Assembly: GCA_964564905.1 (NCBI GenBank)
Contig: CAZMCI010000050.1
Location: forward strand, 1 to 6,653
DNA length: 6,653 nucleotides
Source of the DNA: B75-G9 sp964564905
GTDB taxonomy: Archaea > Hadarchaeota > Hadarchaeia > Hadarchaeales > Hadarchaeaceae
Direction: 5' to 3'
Part shown: positions 4,982 through 6,653 of the stretch, piece by piece
Numbering within the stretch: the first letter of the stretch is position 1
How the letters are laid out: the number at the start of each line of letters is the position of its first letter
The notes under the pieces: generated by a model
Database searches by the model: none
Told to the model about the DNA's origin: nothing
What the model saw: the letters and a program-made list of their open reading frames with translations, nothing else
Program-made: the position numbers and the translations under genes

Positions 4982-6109
4982 ATGTCCAAGGCCGTCATTG
5001 TCCGTTACGGCGAGCTGGCCCTGAAAAGCTGGCCCGTGCGGAGGCGCTTCGAGCAGCGCCTGATATCCGCAATAAAGCTCGTGCTGAAGGGATACGAGTA
5101 TTCCCTCAGAACGGAGCGAGGGAGGATATTCGTTGACACGGAGTCCCCGGTGAGGGTGGCAAAACGTCTGTCTATGGTTCCAGGAGTGGTCTCAGCCAGC
5201 CCTGCCATAAGGATCCCGGCGGAGATCGAGAGGATAAGCACGGCGGCTGTGAAGATAGCAAAAAGGGCCCTGGATCGGAGCATGAGTTTCGCCGTAAGGA
5301 CCTCAAGAGTGGGAAAACAAGATTTTACCAGCATGGACGTGAACGTGAAGGTCGGTTCGGACATCTTATCCGCCATCAAGGGTGTTCGCGTTGACTTGGA
5401 ATCGCCCGATCTCCAGATCTTCGTGGAACTCCGAGGAGATGATGCATACCTGTTCACGAAGCTCGTGGATGGGGTCGGAGGCCTTCCTCCGGGCACTCAG
5501 GGCCGGGCCGCCGCGGTTTTCTCCGGAAACCGTAACGATGTCCTGGCCGCGTATTTGATGATGAAGAGGGGAACCGTCATCTTTCCAGTTTATCCGAATT
5601 TCGCATCCACTCATTTTCCCAGGGGTCTGATCAACTCCGCACGAAAGTTGGCGACCCTCGATCCGAAACTGGAGCTTCACATGATCCCGCTCAAGAAGGT
5701 GCTGGACTCAGTGAGGAGGATGTCCACCAGGGGATACGCGTACTGGATCTGCAGGAGAAGCGTGCTCAAGGCTGTCGACGCCGTGGGCGAACAGCTCAAA
5801 GCGGATGCGGTAGTCGTGGGGGATGACAAAACGCAGATCTCATCCCAGAAGCTCATCAATCTTCCCGTCCTGGACGAATCCTGCAGCAGACCTGTTTTGA
5901 GACCGCTCGCCGGATTGGGGGAAAACGAAATCGGAAAACTGAGGCCCAGAATTAAACTCCCAAAAGGAAGCAGCGCGACATGTCGATTCCCACCCTCCGG
6001 GAACTCCGTGAATTTAGATAAAGTACATGAACTGGAAAAACGCATAAGGGTTGACGAACTGATCCGAAGGTCCGTTGAGAAAATGAAAGTCATAAAGGTG
6101 GGCAGATGA
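4982..6109 (+). CDS. thiI: ThiI-family protein (THUMP + degenerate PP-loop)
   Basis: A 375-residue homologue of ThiI, the tRNA 4-thiouridine synthase that adenylates U8 and also supplies sulfur for thiamine thiazole. The layout is N-terminal ferredoxin-like domain (RYGELALKS, 8-16), THUMP RNA-binding domain (about 65-165; FAVRTSRVGKQDFTSMDVN and VDLESPDLQIFVELRG), then the PP-loop ATPase region with GGLPPGTQGRAAAVFSG (166-182), AAYLMMKRG (189-197), TQISSQKLINL (284-294) and RPVLRPLAGLGENEI (303-317). The length fits ThiI without a rhodanese domain. The key oddity: the PP-loop, SGGxDS in the family, is SGNRND (181-186), with the essential Asp replaced by Asn. Cys257, Cys301 and Cys334 could still carry sulfur. 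Canonical thiolation is therefore doubtful: it may be an RNA-binding relic or have a new reaction. The ATG at 4982 has no ribosome-binding site (near-leaderless). The gene overlaps the next by ATGA. Confidence 0.87.
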   Translation: MSKAVIVRYGELALKSWPVRRRFEQRLISAIKLVLKGYEYSLRTERGRIFVDTESPVRVAKRLSMVPGVVSASPAIRIPAEIERISTAAVKIAKRALDRSMSFAVRTSRVGKQDFTSMDVNVKVGSDILSAIKGVRVDLESPDLQIFVELRGDDAYLFTKLVDGVGGLPPGTQGRAAAVFSGNRNDVLAAYLMMKRGTVIFPVYPNFASTHFPRGLINSARKLATLDPKLELHMIPLKKVLDSVRRMSTRGYAYWICRRSVLKAVDAVGEQLKADAVVVGDDKTQISSQKLINLPVLDESCSRPVLRPLAGLGENEIGKLRPRIKLPKGSSATCRFPPSGNSVNLDKVHELEKRIRVDELIRRSVEKMKVIKVGR

Positions 6110-6653
6110 ACCTCGTCGTCACGCCGGCCGGGGAGATATCCGGAGAGGTGGAGGCCCCTCCCTCCAAGCTTCACACGCAGATGGCCTGTGCGCTGGCCGC
6201 ACTGTGCGAGGGCAAGAGCACGATAGAATCCCCGCTTCGTGTAAAGGACACCAACGTGATGCTGAAAGCTCTTGAAGCGTTCGGCGGTACCGTAAAACGG
6301 ACGCAGGAGAGGTGGTCGATATGGGGAATCAATGGAGAGCCAAAACCCGTTCAAAACGTGCTCGACGCGAAAAACTCCGGTACAGCGCTGTGCCTCCTGA
6401 CGTCGATCGCATGCCTCTCACGGACTTCGTGCGTGGTAAACGGAGACGCGCAGCTACGGTCTAGAACCATGCCCGGATTCATCCACGCACTGAGAAATCT
6501 GGGCGCGGATGTGCACTCGACAAAACCAGACGACAGTCCCCCCTTCATAATTTTTGGAGGAGGTATACGGGGGGGGAGGATGAGACTCACCAAGAGCGAG
6601 GCGCCTTACGCGCCGGCCATCTTTTTGCCCACGCCCTACGCGGAGAAAGAAAC
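6106..6653 (+). CDS. aroA: EPSP synthase (AroA)-family enolpyruvyl transferase, divergent, 3' end outside window
   Basis: The first 182 codons of an EPSP-synthase-fold protein (full family length about 420), running off the right edge. Canonical AroA moves enolpyruvate from PEP to shikimate-3-phosphate in aromatic amino acid synthesis. Family text: VEAPPSKLHTQMACALAAL (15-33), KDTNVMLKALEAFGG (47-61), KNSGTALCLL (89-98), VVNGDAQLRSRTMPGFIHALRNLGADV (110-136) and GGGIRGGRMRL. Aligned by eye to E. coli AroA, Lys22, Gly96, Thr97 and Arg124 are kept (Lys21, Gly92, Thr93, Arg120), but Ser23 is Leu22, Arg27 is Met26 and Arg100 is Cys96. These bind shikimate-3-phosphate or PEP, so the substrate may differ. 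The ATG lies in an ATGA overlap with the thiI-family gene, with GGTGG 4 nt upstream (6097-6101). No other shikimate gene is visible here. The symbol marks family, not proven activity. Confidence 0.85.
   Translation, partial: MNLVVTPAGEISGEVEAPPSKLHTQMACALAALCEGKSTIESPLRVKDTNVMLKALEAFGGTVKRTQERWSIWGINGEPKPVQNVLDAKNSGTALCLLTSIACLSRTSCVVNGDAQLRSRTMPGFIHALRNLGADVHSTKPDDSPPFIIFGGGIRGGRMRLTKSEAPYAPAIFLPTPYAEKE

Noticed and set aside
5510..5565. Frameshift or sequencing error as the cause of the broken ThiI PP-loop
   Set aside because: The family alignment stays in one frame on both sides with no indel, and several separate codons differ, which a single error cannot produce.
5677..6354. 225-codon minus-strand frame opposite the thiI-like and aroA-like genes
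   Set aside because: Both plus-strand products are recognisable families across the region; the antisense text shows no domain.
1..6653. CRISPR array, insertion sequence, integrase or phage genes
   Set aside because: No regularly spaced repeats, terminal inverted repeats or mobile-element proteins are visible; the genes are housekeeping or conserved archaeal families.

Overview
The window is archaeal and chromosomal. The evidence is the 5' third of an archaeal-type 16S rRNA gene, a two-repeat archaeal TATA-binding protein gene, GGTG/GGAG ribosome-binding sites and short T-rich TATA elements ahead of genes. The 16S text looks euryarchaeal in the broad sense, perhaps from one of the uncultured lineages, but I cannot place it further by eye. 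The DNA is moderately GC-rich. I see no transposon, integrase, CRISPR array or tRNA, so this is a core region and not an island.

Layout, left to right. (1) Positions 1-346 are the 5' part of 16S rRNA, read leftwards, with a structured leader and a probable promoter to about 581. (2) Rightward from 709: an AIM24/TIGR00266 protein and, 2 bp later, a small two-helix membrane protein with an AT-hook-like tail. (3) Rightward from 1999: a PRC-barrel protein and a gamma-class carbonic anhydrase homologue, joined by an ATGA overlap. (4) Leftward 4251-2748: MoaE (molybdopterin synthase large subunit), then a COG2108-type radical SAM protein, overlapping. The radical SAM gene ends tail-to-tail on the carbonic anhydrase gene, with a 9-bp overlap. 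(5) Rightward from 4346: TBP, whose promoter is back-to-back with that of moaE. (6) Rightward from 4982 to the window edge: a ThiI-family protein and an EPSP-synthase-family protein (cut by the edge), joined by an ATGA overlap.

The most unusual part is the last pair. The ThiI homologue keeps its RNA-binding THUMP architecture and most family landmarks. Its ATP-binding PP-loop (SGGxDS) reads SGNRND, which removes the key Asp. The translationally coupled EPSP-synthase homologue keeps the fold landmarks (NSGT, the later Arg), but three positions that bind shikimate-3-phosphate or PEP in the E. coli enzyme are Leu, Met and Cys. Two enzymes with altered active-site residues in one operon suggest a shared, non-canonical job. 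One guess is an RNA- or nucleotide-linked enolpyruvyl chemistry, but that is inference only.

The other neighbourhoods are more ordinary: a membrane-associated AIM24 unit, a PRC-barrel/carbonic anhydrase unit, and a molybdopterin/radical SAM unit divergent from the general transcription factor gene.
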